Assembly: GCF_019511375.1 (NCBI RefSeq)
Contig: NZ_JAEUAO010000002.1
Span: forward strand, 62,001 to 126,000
DNA: 64,000 nt
Direction of reading: 5' to 3'
Origin: Rhizobium herbae
GTDB lineage: Bacteria; Pseudomonadota; Alphaproteobacteria; Rhizobiales; Rhizobiaceae
Numbering within the stretch: position 1 is the first letter of the stretch; each line of letters begins with the position of its first letter. The notes below the pieces were generated by a model. That model ran no database searches and was not told where the DNA came from. It saw only the letters and a list, made by a program, of their open reading frames with translations. The translations under genes were made by a program, and so were the position numbers. Below are positions 55,340-63,254 of this stretch, one piece after another.

Positions 55340-56275
55340 ATGTCAAAACCTCGCAAACCCAAGGGCCGCCCGGTTTCCGGCTGGCTGATCCTCGACAAGC
55401 CGCTGGATTTCGGCTCGACCGAGGCCGTGTCCAAGATCAAGTGGCTGTTCAAGGCGCAGAAGGCGGGCCACGCCGGCACGCTCGATCCGCTTGCCTCCGG
55501 CATGCTGCCGATAGCGCTGGGTGACGCGACCAAGACGGTTCCCTATGTCATGGACGGCCGCAAGATCTATGAATTCGCCGTTGCCTGGGGTGAGGAGCGC
55601 TCGACCGATGATCTGGAGGGCGAAGTCGTCCAGTCGTCCGACGCTCGGCCTTCCGAGGAAGACATCCGCGCGCTGCTGCCGAAATATACCGGCGTCATCA
55701 ACCAGATCCCGCCGCAGTTTTCCGCCATCAAGATTGACGGCAATCGCGCCTATGATCTGGCCCGTGAAGGCGAAACCGTCGACATTCCGGCCCGGGAAGT
55801 GGAAGTCTTCCGCCTGTCGCTGCTCGGCTGCACGCCGAATCTGGCGCATTTCGAGATCGAATGCGGCAAGGGGACCTATGTCCGGTCGCTGGCACGCGAT
55901 TTCGGTCGCGATCTCGGCTGTTTCGGCCATATCGCGTCGCTGCGCCGCAGCTTCGTTGCCCCCTTTGCCGAAGAGGCGATGGTGCCGCTTGCCGAACTGG
56001 TGGCGCTGGAAAAGATCGAGAATGAGGACGAGCGGCTGGAAGCGCTCGATGCCTTCCTGATCGATACCGGCGAGGCGCTGTCCAACCTGCCGCATATTGC
56101 CATCACGGAGGATCAGGCGCACCGCCTGAAAATGGGCAATCCGATCATCCTGCGCGGCCGCGATGCGCCCATGGCCGAGCCGGAGGCCTATGCTACGTCG
56201 CGCGGCAAGCTGGTCGCCATCGGCGAGATCGGCGAGGGCGAATTCCGGCCAAAGCGGGTCTTCGCCACCGGTTGA
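55340..56275 (+). CDS. truB: tRNA pseudouridine(55) synthase
   Basis: Makes pseudouridine 55 in the T-loop of tRNA. The 311-aa protein has the catalytic Asp49 in [21 protein letters not shown], Tyr in AYDLAREGE and [11 protein letters not shown] in the substrate channel. A C-terminal PUA-like part ends at VFATG. It begins 3 bases after the preceding gene. Length is near the E. coli enzyme (314 aa). Confidence 0.95.
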   Translation: MSKPRKPKGRPVSGWLILDKPLDFGSTEAVSKIKWLFKAQKAGHAGTLDPLASGMLPIALGDATKTVPYVMDGRKIYEFAVAWGEERSTDDLEGEVVQSSDARPSEEDIRALLPKYTGVINQIPPQFSAIKIDGNRAYDLAREGETVDIPAREVEVFRLSLLGCTPNLAHFEIECGKGTYVRSLARDFGRDLGCFGHIASLRRSFVAPFAEEAMVPLAELVALEKIENEDERLEALDAFLIDTGEALSNLPHIAITEDQAHRLKMGNPIILRGRDAPMAEPEAYATSRGKLVAIGEIGEGEFRPKRVFATG

Positions 56276-56388
56276 GTTCAGCAGCAATTCCTTCGATTCA
56301 TCGGGGTTGCCTTCCCGGGATCGCTGGCGCATGTTCGGTCTGGATTCGCGCCAGTCGCGGTCCGGAGGGCTGATCTGATGAGGGAAGC

Positions 56389-58098
56389 TTGAACTTCACA
56401 CTGGAAAAACCGAGCGAGAAGAGCGCTTCCTGGCTGGCGTTGCTTCGCTCGCGGCTGAGACGCCCACTGTCGTTCTATCTGGCGGCGCTGCTGCTTGTCG
56501 CCATCGTTCCTTCCTTCGTTTTCTCGATGATCATCCTGAAACGCAGTACCGACGAGCAGGAGCGTGTGATTGCGGCGCTGCTCAAGGGAACGACGGGTGC
56601 GGTCACCCGCGTCGTCGAGCGCGAGATCGACAGCATGCTGACCACGCTCAAAGTGTTGTCGACCGCCACGCCGATGGACACCAGAAATCTGGGCCAGCTC
56701 TATGAGCGGGCGTCGTCGGCCCTTGCCGATACCGATACCTATTTGCTGGCCATCGACCGTGCCCACAACCAGCTTTTCAACACCCGTGTGCCCTTCGGCA
56801 GCGCGCTGGGCAAGGCGTCCGATCCCGCTTCGATCGACCTGGCGTTCCGCAACGGCGGTCCACTCATTTCGAACGTCTTTTTTGGCAGGACTGCGGGAAA
56901 ATGGGTGTTCAACGTCTATCTGCCCGTCACCACGCCGCTCGGCAACAATGATTATCTGCTGACGTTGACCCGGAACGCCGAAAACATGTCGAAGGCGGTC
57001 AGCAGGGACGTTCTGTCGCCCGGCTGGAACGCCGCCCTGGTCGACAGCGCCGGCAATGTGATTGCCTCGTCAGATCCCACCGTGGCGGTCGGCAAGCCCT
57101 TCTTCATGAGTATCGTGCCGGCGTTGCGTGTCGGCGTAGGCGAGGCGACGCATGACGGCGTCGCCTACCGGACCGTCACCGAGTTTTCCGTCCTCACCGG
57201 CTGGAAGGTCATCGCCTGGGCGAGGAGTGCCGATGTCGATGCGCCAGCGCTCTGGTCCTATTTCTGGCTGTCGCTGGGCGGGGTTCTCTTTGCCGGCATT
57301 GCGATCGCCGGGTCGGCCACCATTGCCGGGCTGCTGACCCAGGGCGTCAAGGTATTGGCACGCGATGCGCATCTCCTTGGTGCAGGACGGCCGATCTCGC
57401 CGCGCACGCATATGATTTCCGAAATCGAGACGGTGTCGACCGCGCTGGCGGAGGCGGCTCAGGCCCGCCGGAAGGCGGAAAACGAAATCCGCTTCCTGAT
57501 GCGCGAGGTGGCGCACCGGTCCAAGAACCAGTTGACGGTCATTCAATCGATGCTCAACCAGTCGCTCAACGCGGGCGAAAGCCGGGCGGACTTTGTTGAG
57601 GCGTTCCGCAAGCGGATTGCCGGCCTTGCCCGCTCGACAGATCTGATGATTGCCAACGCCACGCAGGGCGTCGATTTCCAGGAACTTGCGCAAAACCAGC
57701 TGCAGCCGTTCATTCCCGATGACCCGCAGCGTGTTCGTCTTTCTGGCCCGTCCGTGCGGCTTGACCCACAGGTTTCGCAGACGCTGGGCATGGCGCTGCA
57801 TGAGCTTGCCACCAACGCCATGAAATATGGTGCGCTGGGCAACAGCAGGGGGACCGTCGACCTCACCTGGTCGCTCGCTGACGGGGCATTTCTGCTCGTC
57901 TGGAGAGAGGCGGGCGCGGACATCGATGCGGACAGCGTCGCCGCCACACGCAAGGGTTTCGGGACCATCGTGCTTGAGCGTATGCTTGCGATGGTGCTGG
58001 ATGCAAAACTGGAGCGGATCATGCATGCCGACGGCATCGAATGGCGGATGACCATGCCTCAGGAGCGGTTGAATGCAAACCTGTCGGTACAATCCTGA
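56389..58098 (+). CDS. Membrane sensor histidine kinase (HisKA_2/HWE class)
   Basis: 569-aa sensor. A transmembrane helix near residues 23-47 and another near 285-310 bracket a periplasmic sensor region of about 230 residues. The phospho-acceptor His is in REVAHRSKNQLTVIQSML (about residue 371), and the ATP-binding domain has ELATNAMKYGALG and KGFGTIVLERML. This arrangement is the HisKA_2/HWE type, common in Rhizobiales. The TTG at 56389 is the likely start with GAGGGA upstream. No response regulator gene is adjacent, so its partner lies elsewhere. Confidence 0.82.
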   Translation: MNFTLEKPSEKSASWLALLRSRLRRPLSFYLAALLLVAIVPSFVFSMIILKRSTDEQERVIAALLKGTTGAVTRVVEREIDSMLTTLKVLSTATPMDTRNLGQLYERASSALADTDTYLLAIDRAHNQLFNTRVPFGSALGKASDPASIDLAFRNGGPLISNVFFGRTAGKWVFNVYLPVTTPLGNNDYLLTLTRNAENMSKAVSRDVLSPGWNAALVDSAGNVIASSDPTVAVGKPFFMSIVPALRVGVGEATHDGVAYRTVTEFSVLTGWKVIAWARSADVDAPALWSYFWLSLGGVLFAGIAIAGSATIAGLLTQGVKVLARDAHLLGAGRPISPRTHMISEIETVSTALAEAAQARRKAENEIRFLMREVAHRSKNQLTVIQSMLNQSLNAGESRADFVEAFRKRIAGLARSTDLMIANATQGVDFQELAQNQLQPFIPDDPQRVRLSGPSVRLDPQVSQTLGMALHELATNAMKYGALGNSRGTVDLTWSLADGAFLLVWREAGADIDADSVAATRKGFGTIVLERMLAMVLDAKLERIMHADGIEWRMTMPQERLNANLSVQS

Positions 58099-58143
58099 TT
58101 CGGTTATGCTGCGCGACAGCTGAGGCCAGTTGAAAGAGCACAC

Positions 58144-58473
58144 ATGCGTTGCAAGACGATCACCGCCGCCACCGTTGTTGGGGTTTTCGCCGCCGGGATG
58201 GCGTCGGCTTGCGGTGCCGAATGCGTGGTTGCCGACCCGACGGGCACGCCGCTCAATGTTCGCGCTCAGCCGAACGGGCAGATCCTGTCGACGCTCGACA
58301 ATGGGCTTTCCGTCGAGGTGATCGCCGAAACGTGGACAGGCGGCAAGCGCTGGGTCGAGGTGGCTGCCAATGGCGAGACGCTCGGCTGGGTCTTTGGCAA
58401 TTTCCTCGATTGCCCGGGAGGCGACGAGAAGCTGAAATCGGCGCCGATGCGTCCGCGCTCAGCGCCGCCATAG
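58144..58473 (+). CDS. Secreted SH3-domain protein
   Basis: 109-aa precursor with an N-terminal signal stretch (VVGVFAAGMASACG) and a single bacterial SH3 domain (CVVADPTGTPLNVRAQPNG, then KRWVEVAANGETLGWVF). It is half the length of the SH3 gene at 15706 and also likely binds the cell wall. The stop is followed by 166 bases before rpsO, which hold the rpsO promoter. Confidence 0.8.
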   Translation: MRCKTITAATVVGVFAAGMASACGAECVVADPTGTPLNVRAQPNGQILSTLDNGLSVEVIAETWTGGKRWVEVAANGETLGWVFGNFLDCPGGDEKLKSAPMRPRSAPP

Positions 58474-58639
58474 GCGCTCCGGAAGGGTGTCATCCGCCCT
58501 CTTTCTTTTTGATGCCGGATGGTTTATAGGCAGCGCCAGCATCAGGCCCGATCAAGTGGACTTTTGCCTTCATGGCCGCAGCTAGACGACATCCCGGCTG
58601 CTGGCGACCCGAAATCCTAAACATTGAAAGGATGACACG

Positions 58640-58909
58640 ATGTCGATCACTGCAGAGCGCAAGGCTGCGCTCATCAAGGAATACGCAACTGCTGAAGGCG
58701 ATACCGGTTCTCCGGAAGTCCAGGTTGCCATTCTCACCGAGCGGATCAACAACCTGACCGAACACTTCAAGGGTCACAAGAAGGACAACCACTCGCGTCG
58801 TGGCCTTCTGGCAATGGTCTCCAGCCGCCGTTCGCTTCTCGACTACGTCAAGGGCAAGGACGAAGCGCGCTACACCAAGCTGATCACCGCTCTCGGCATT
58901 CGCCGCTAA
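58640..58909 (+). CDS. rpsO: 30S ribosomal protein S15
   Basis: 89-aa ribosomal protein binding the central domain of 16S rRNA. Standard length and motifs: [36 protein letters not shown], shown here as its core [15 protein letters not shown] and the adjacent [17 protein letters not shown] lies 12-13 bases before the ATG. The usual partner pnp follows after a terminator. Confidence 0.97.
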   Translation: MSITAERKAALIKEYATAEGDTGSPEVQVAILTERINNLTEHFKGHKKDNHSRRGLLAMVSSRRSLLDYVKGKDEARYTKLITALGIRR

Positions 58910-58917
58910 GCCTTACG

Positions 58918-58961
58918 CCGGCGGGACCCTTCGAAGGAAGGATGCCCGCCGGTTCTTTTTT
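58918..58961 (+). terminator. Intrinsic terminator after rpsO
   Basis: Stem CCGGCGGG / CCCGCCGG around a 19-base loop, followed by TTCTTTTTT. It lies 9 bases after the rpsO stop and, if leaky, could attenuate read-through into pnp. Confidence 0.85.
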
Positions 58962-58984
58962 GCGGGATTGATCCCGTCTTTGCG

Positions 58985-59016
58985 CTTCCGGGCGAGCCAC
59001 GCTGGCTCTGCCGAAG
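58985..59016 (+). promoter_or_regulatory. Stem-loop in the pnp leader
   Basis: GAGCCA / TGGCTC with a three-base loop, extended by CTTC / GAAG arms with small bulges, forms a long hairpin about 250 bases before pnp. E. coli pnp has an RNase III-cut leader stem through which PNPase represses its own mRNA; this hairpin is a candidate equivalent, by position only. Confidence 0.35.
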
Positions 59017-59266
59017 CGGACGCTCCAGCAGACCGGATGGGCCGGCTCTGCGGAACCAACCGATGACCTGTCATGGGGCAGGATTGCAGGATGCTTCGGC
59101 GCTTGCTCGTTTCCCGGCGCCCGAAGCCAATTGGCTTTCAGGAGCGGAACGACCGCCGGCCAGATTTGGAAGCCTCCCGTTGTCTTGCCCGTGATGCGTC
59201 ATTTTTTGCGGACCGCCCGCGCCAGTTAGGCAGCGGCGCGGACTTGCCGCACACGAAGGACAAAAC

Positions 59267-61399
59267 ATGTTCGATACTCACACGGTAGAAATTGAATGGG
59301 CAGGCCGCCCGCTCAAGCTCGAAACCGGCAAGATCGCCCGTCAGGCTGACGGCGCCGTGCTTGCCACCTATGGCGAAACGGTCGTTCTCGCCACCGTCGT
59401 TTCGGCCAAGGCGCCGAAGCCGGGCCAGGACTTCTTCCCGCTGACCGTCAACTACCAGGAAAAGACCTACGCCGCCGGCAAGATTCCGGGTGGCTATTTC
59501 AAGCGGGAAGGCCGTCCGTCGGAAAACGAAACCCTCGTTTCCCGCCTGATCGATCGCCCGATCCGCCCGCTCTTCCCGGAAGGCTACAAGAACGACACCC
59601 AGGTCGTCGTCACCGTCATCCAGCATGACCTCGAGAACAACCCCGACATCCTGTCCATGGTCGCCACCTCGGCAGCTCTGACGCTCTCCGGCGTTCCCTT
59701 CATGGGCCCGGTCGGTGGCGCTCGCGTCGGCTACATCAACGGCGAATACGTGCTCAATCCGCATCTCGACGAGATGGACGAGTCGGTCCTCGACCTCGTC
59801 GTCGCCGGCACCCAGGACGCCGTCCTGATGGTCGAATCGGAAGCCAAGGAACTGAACGAAGACGTCATGCTCGGCGCCGTCATGTTCGGCCACAAGGGCT
59901 TCCAGCCGGTCATCGACGCGATCATCAAGCTCGCCGAAGTGGCTGCCAAGGAGCCGCGCGACTTCCAGCCGGAAGATTATTCGGAACTCGAAGCCGAAAT
60001 GCTCTCGCTCGCCGAAGCCGAACTGCGCGACGCCTACAAGAACACCCAGAAGGCTGAACGCTACGCCGCCGTCGACGCCGTCAAGGCCAAGGTGAAGGAG
60101 CATTTCTTGCCCGAAGGCGTTGAGCCGAAGTACACGGCCGAAGTCGTCGGTGCCGTCTTCAAGCACCTGCAGGCGAAGATCGTCCGCTGGAACATCCTCG
60201 ACACCAAGAGCCGCATCGACGGCCGCGACCTGTCGACCGTTCGCCCGATCGTCTCGGAAGTCGGCATCCTGCCGCGCACGCACGGCTCGGCGCTGTTCAC
60301 CCGCGGTGAAACACAGGCAATCGTCGTTGCCACGCTCGGTACCGGCGAAGACGAACAATACGTCGACAGCCTGACCGGCATGTACAAGGAACGCTTCCTG
60401 CTTCACTACAACTTCCCGCCCTATTCGGTCGGCGAAACCGGTCGCATGGGCTCCCCGGGCCGCCGCGAAATCGGTCACGGCAAGCTCGCCTGGCGCGCTA
60501 TCCGCCCGATGCTGCCGAGCGCCGAGCAGTTCCCTTACACGCTGCGCGTCGTTTCCGAGATCACCGAGTCGAACGGCTCGTCCTCGATGGCAACCGTCTG
60601 CGGCACCTCGCTTGCGCTGATGGATGCCGGCGTTCCGCTGGCAAAGCCCGTTGCCGGTATCGCCATGGGCCTGATCCTCGAAGGTGAGCGCTTCGCAGTT
60701 CTCTCCGATATTCTCGGCGATGAAGACCACCTCGGCGACATGGACTTCAAGGTCGCAGGCACTGCCGACGGCATCACCTCGCTGCAGATGGACATCAAGA
60801 TCGCGGGCATCACCGAAGAAATCATGAAGGTGGCGCTTGAACAAGCCCAGGGTGGCCGCAAGCACATCCTCGGCGAAATGGCCAATGCCATCACCGAAGG
60901 CCGCAGCCAGCTCGGCGAATTCGCACCGCGCATCGAAGTCATGAACATCCCGGTCGACAAGATCCGTGAAGTCATCGGTTCGGGCGGCAAGGTCATTCGC
61001 GAAATCGTCGAGAAGACCGGCGCCAAGATCAACATCGAAGACGACGGCACGATCAAGATCGCCTCTTCGTCGGCTAAGGAAATCGAAGCGGCCCGCAAGT
61101 GGATCCACTCGATCGTCGCGGAACCGGAAGTCGGCCAGATCTACGAAGGCACGGTCGTCAAGACCGCCGACTTCGGCGCCTTCGTCAACTTCTTCGGCCC
61201 GCGTGACGGCCTCGTGCACATCTCGCAGCTCGCTTCCGAGCGCGTTGCCAAGACCTCCGACGTGGTCAAGGAAGGCGACAAGGTCTGGGTCAAGCTGATG
61301 GGCTTCGACGAGCGCGGCAAGGTCCGCCTCTCGATGAAGGTCGTCGACCAGGCAACCGGCAAGGAAGTCGCCAAGGGCGAAGGCGAAGCTGCTGAATAA
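59267..61399 (+). CDS. pnp: Polyribonucleotide nucleotidyltransferase (PNPase)
   Basis: Phosphorolytic 3'-5' exoribonuclease of the RNA degradosome. The 710-aa protein has two RNase PH-like domains ([22 protein letters not shown] at the start; the catalytic core includes [19 protein letters not shown]), then a KH domain ([15 protein letters not shown], about residue 565) and an S1 domain ([16 protein letters not shown], about residue 627). Length is canonical. A hairpin terminator follows at 61425. Confidence 0.97.
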   Translation: MFDTHTVEIEWAGRPLKLETGKIARQADGAVLATYGETVVLATVVSAKAPKPGQDFFPLTVNYQEKTYAAGKIPGGYFKREGRPSENETLVSRLIDRPIRPLFPEGYKNDTQVVVTVIQHDLENNPDILSMVATSAALTLSGVPFMGPVGGARVGYINGEYVLNPHLDEMDESVLDLVVAGTQDAVLMVESEAKELNEDVMLGAVMFGHKGFQPVIDAIIKLAEVAAKEPRDFQPEDYSELEAEMLSLAEAELRDAYKNTQKAERYAAVDAVKAKVKEHFLPEGVEPKYTAEVVGAVFKHLQAKIVRWNILDTKSRIDGRDLSTVRPIVSEVGILPRTHGSALFTRGETQAIVVATLGTGEDEQYVDSLTGMYKERFLLHYNFPPYSVGETGRMGSPGRREIGHGKLAWRAIRPMLPSAEQFPYTLRVVSEITESNGSSSMATVCGTSLALMDAGVPLAKPVAGIAMGLILEGERFAVLSDILGDEDHLGDMDFKVAGTADGITSLQMDIKIAGITEEIMKVALEQAQGGRKHILGEMANAITEGRSQLGEFAPRIEVMNIPVDKIREVIGSGGKVIREIVEKTGAKINIEDDGTIKIASSSAKEIEAARKWIHSIVAEPEVGQIYEGTVVKTADFGAFVNFFGPRDGLVHISQLASERVAKTSDVVKEGDKVWVKLMGFDERGKVRLSMKVVDQATGKEVAKGEGEAAE

Positions 61400-61424
61400 G
61401 CGCCGCGCTTGAAAAGACTGCCAC

Positions 61425-61459
61425 GGGCGCGGAGCGGATCGTTCCGCGCCCTTTCTCGT
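61425..61459 (+). terminator. Intrinsic terminator after pnp
   Basis: Nine-base-pair stem GGGCGCGGA / TCCGCGCCC with a nine-base loop, followed by TTTCTCGTTT, 25 bases after the pnp stop. Confidence 0.85.
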
Positions 61460-61468
61460 TTATCCCCG

Positions 61469-61567
61469 CTAGAGCGCTGCGCTTTTCCGCGAGTCACGAA
61501 AACGCTCTATCTCTTGTTTTTACGCATTTCCGGGCGGAAAACCGTTTCACGCGTTGCCTGGAAATGC
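61469..61567. repeat. Palindromic intergenic repeat of Rhizobiaceae type
   Basis: Two inverted units lie in tandem: AGAGCG to CGCTCTA (61471-61510) and GCATTTCCGG to CCTGGAAATGC (61524-61567). I recall near-identical blocks, joined by a TCTCTTGTTTTTACGCATTT-like stretch, between many genes in Rhizobium genomes. It fills most of the space between the pnp terminator and the rsmC-like start. Confidence 0.65.
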
Positions 61568-61585
61568 CGCCTGGGACGTTCCACC

Positions 61586-62602
61586 ATGAGCCGCGACGCG
61601 CTGAAAACCCTTTTCCATCCCTTCGAGACCGGGGTCGTTCCCGCACCCGGCAAAGACGAGCGGGTGCTGTTCCTCGGTGCCGAGGCGGGCTACCGGCTAC
61701 CGGCGGATTTTTCGGCGTCGATCGCCGCGGTGCAGCCTCTGCGCCCGCTCTATCGCGGCCTGGAAGCCTCAAGGGCGAGCGTGACGCCGCTCGTCGAGGG
61801 CGAGGATTATGATGCCGCGCTCATCCTCTGTGGCAAGCACAAGGGCGAGAACGAGGACCGGATTGCCGAAGCGCTGAAGCGCACCAAGATCGGCGGCCTG
61901 ATCGTCGTCGCCGGCGGCAAGGAAGACGGCATCCAGTCGCTGCGCAAGCGCGTCGCCCAGCTTGGCTGGGGCGGCGACAGCCTGCCGAAATATCACGGCA
62001 TCGCTTTCTGGTTCGGTCGTCCGGAAGCTGCGGATGATGTGATCGCCAAGTTTGCCAAGAAGCCGGTTCGGGTCGAAGGTCGTTTCGACGCGGCTCCGGG
62101 CATGTTCTCGCATGAGCGGATCGATGCCGGCTCGGAACTGCTGGCCTCGCGCCTTCCGGAGGATTTCAAGGGCCACGCCGCCGATTTCGGCGCCGGCTGG
62201 GGCTATCTTTCGGTGATGCTGGCCGAAAAATCACCTAGCTTGAAGGGCATCGATCTCTTCGAGGCTGATTATCACGCGCTGGAGGCCGCACGCGCCAACC
62301 TCAAGGCCAACGCGCCGAACGTCCCGACGCGCTTCTATTGGCAGGACCTCACCTTGGAGGAAACACGCGACAAGTACGACCTGATCGTCATGAACCCGCC
62401 GTTCCACGAGACCCAGGCCGCCGATCCGGCGCTCGGCGCAGCGATGATCAAGGCGGCGGCCAAGGCGCTGAAGGTCGGGGGACGGCTGATGCTGGTTGCC
62501 AATCGCGGCCTGCCCTACGAGCCGGTGATGGCCGAGACCTTCAAGGAATGGGGCGAGACCTGCCGCAACGCCCGCTTCAAGGTGCTCTGGGGCAAGCGCT
62601 GA
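61586..62602 (+). CDS. rsmC: RsmC-like 16S rRNA (guanine-N2) methyltransferase
   Basis: 338-aa SAM-dependent methyltransferase with an N-terminal domain lacking a SAM site and a C-terminal catalytic domain, as in RsmC (m2G1207). SAM motif I reads AADFGAGWGYLSVMLAE (about residue 192); the catalytic tetrapeptide is in IVMNPPFHET. The ATG at 61586 (MSRDALKTL) is selected because the extension to 61409 runs through the palindromic repeat. Confidence 0.85.
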   Translation: MSRDALKTLFHPFETGVVPAPGKDERVLFLGAEAGYRLPADFSASIAAVQPLRPLYRGLEASRASVTPLVEGEDYDAALILCGKHKGENEDRIAEALKRTKIGGLIVVAGGKEDGIQSLRKRVAQLGWGGDSLPKYHGIAFWFGRPEAADDVIAKFAKKPVRVEGRFDAAPGMFSHERIDAGSELLASRLPEDFKGHAADFGAGWGYLSVMLAEKSPSLKGIDLFEADYHALEAARANLKANAPNVPTRFYWQDLTLEETRDKYDLIVMNPPFHETQAADPALGAAMIKAAAKALKVGGRLMLVANRGLPYEPVMAETFKEWGETCRNARFKVLWGKR

Positions 62603-62737
62603 GGCGTCGAGGGCGGCCCTCCCGCAGCGCCCCCGGGACTCACTTTTGCAGTTGCGTTCGCCCTGAATAAGGTACACCATTTCCTCGCCGCGCCCTTGCG
62701 CGTCCAAGCGGACGCGCGGCCCTCGATGGAGTAAACA

Positions 62738-62974
62738 ATGGGATTTGGACCAGCCCGCCCGCCCATCACGGAAGACGTTGCGGAAGTGATTGCAAAGGAT
62801 ATCAAGAGCGGCGAAGGCAAGGAACCAACCTCCGAGGTGCCCCTGGCTTTCCAGACCGGCCGCCGGCCGGTCGATCCGGAAACCCTCGACCAGGCGCGCA
62901 AGCAGATGACGATGTTCGGCATCTTTGCGATCGCGGTCCTGGCGGTGTTGCTCGCCGTCTGGTGGGCCGCCTGA
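62738..62974 (+). CDS. Small membrane protein of unknown function
   Basis: 78-aa protein with a hydrophilic N-terminal half (PPITEDVAEVIAKDIKSGEG) and one C-terminal membrane helix (MFGIFAIAVLAVLLAVWWA). I do not recognise a family. GATGGAG precedes the ATG at 62738. In the 135 bases upstream there is a GCGCGTCC / GGACGCGC hairpin (62698-62717) without a T run. Confidence 0.7.
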   Translation: MGFGPARPPITEDVAEVIAKDIKSGEGKEPTSEVPLAFQTGRRPVDPETLDQARKQMTMFGIFAIAVLAVLLAVWWAA

Positions 62975-62978
62975 GGTT

Positions 62979-63155
62979 CTAGGCGCCCTCGATTTCCTTG
63001 CGTGCGCAGCTTGCAAGGAAAGCAGACCGTCTCAGGCCGCGTTCGCGGGCGTCGGTGTTTATGGCGTCCAGGATGCCGTTTTCAAACGTCGATAAGGGGA
63101 CGCGCGTCAGAAGGGCGCCCTTGGCCCATTCCTCGTGAACCTCTTCCCCGTGCAT
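62979..63155 (-). CDS. Small ribbon-helix-helix protein, HicB/CopG-like antitoxin type
   Basis: 58-aa protein not preceded by a partner toxin gene. The segment ALLTRVPLSTFENGILDAIN followed by TDARERGLRRSAFLASCARK gives a beta strand, two helices and a turn, which is the RHH fold seen at the C-terminus of HicB antitoxins (RSAFLASAAR-like). The N-terminal ligand domain of HicB is absent. No strong Shine-Dalgarno is visible before ATG 63155. Thirty bases upstream are two 12-base tandem boxes (63185-63208). It could be a complete mini-regulator or an antitoxin remnant. Confidence 0.55.
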   Translation of the reverse strand: MHGEEVHEEWAKGALLTRVPLSTFENGILDAINTDARERGLRRSAFLASCARKEIEGA

Positions 63156-63184
63156 AGATTCGTCATGCGTGGAGGGCGCACCGC

Positions 63185-63208
63185 AATACGCGTTACAATG
63201 CGCATTAC
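63185..63208. promoter_or_regulatory. Tandem 12-base boxes, likely operator of the RHH gene
   Basis: AATACGCGTTAC (63185-63196) is repeated as AATGCGCATTAC (63197-63208), with two mismatches. Each contains a 10-base palindrome (AATACGCGTT, one mismatch pair, and AATGCGCATT, perfect). RHH proteins typically bind such closely spaced repeats cooperatively. The boxes lie between the htpG stop (63255) and the RHH start. Confidence 0.6.
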
Positions 63209-63254
63209 GGTGCCAGGCAATCCGCTTTTCAAGCGTGCGGGCGCTCCACGAAAC

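Noticed and set aside
59138..61219. Open frame of 693 codons opposite pnp.
   Set aside because: Antisense shadow; repetitive D/R/G-rich translation without domain motifs.
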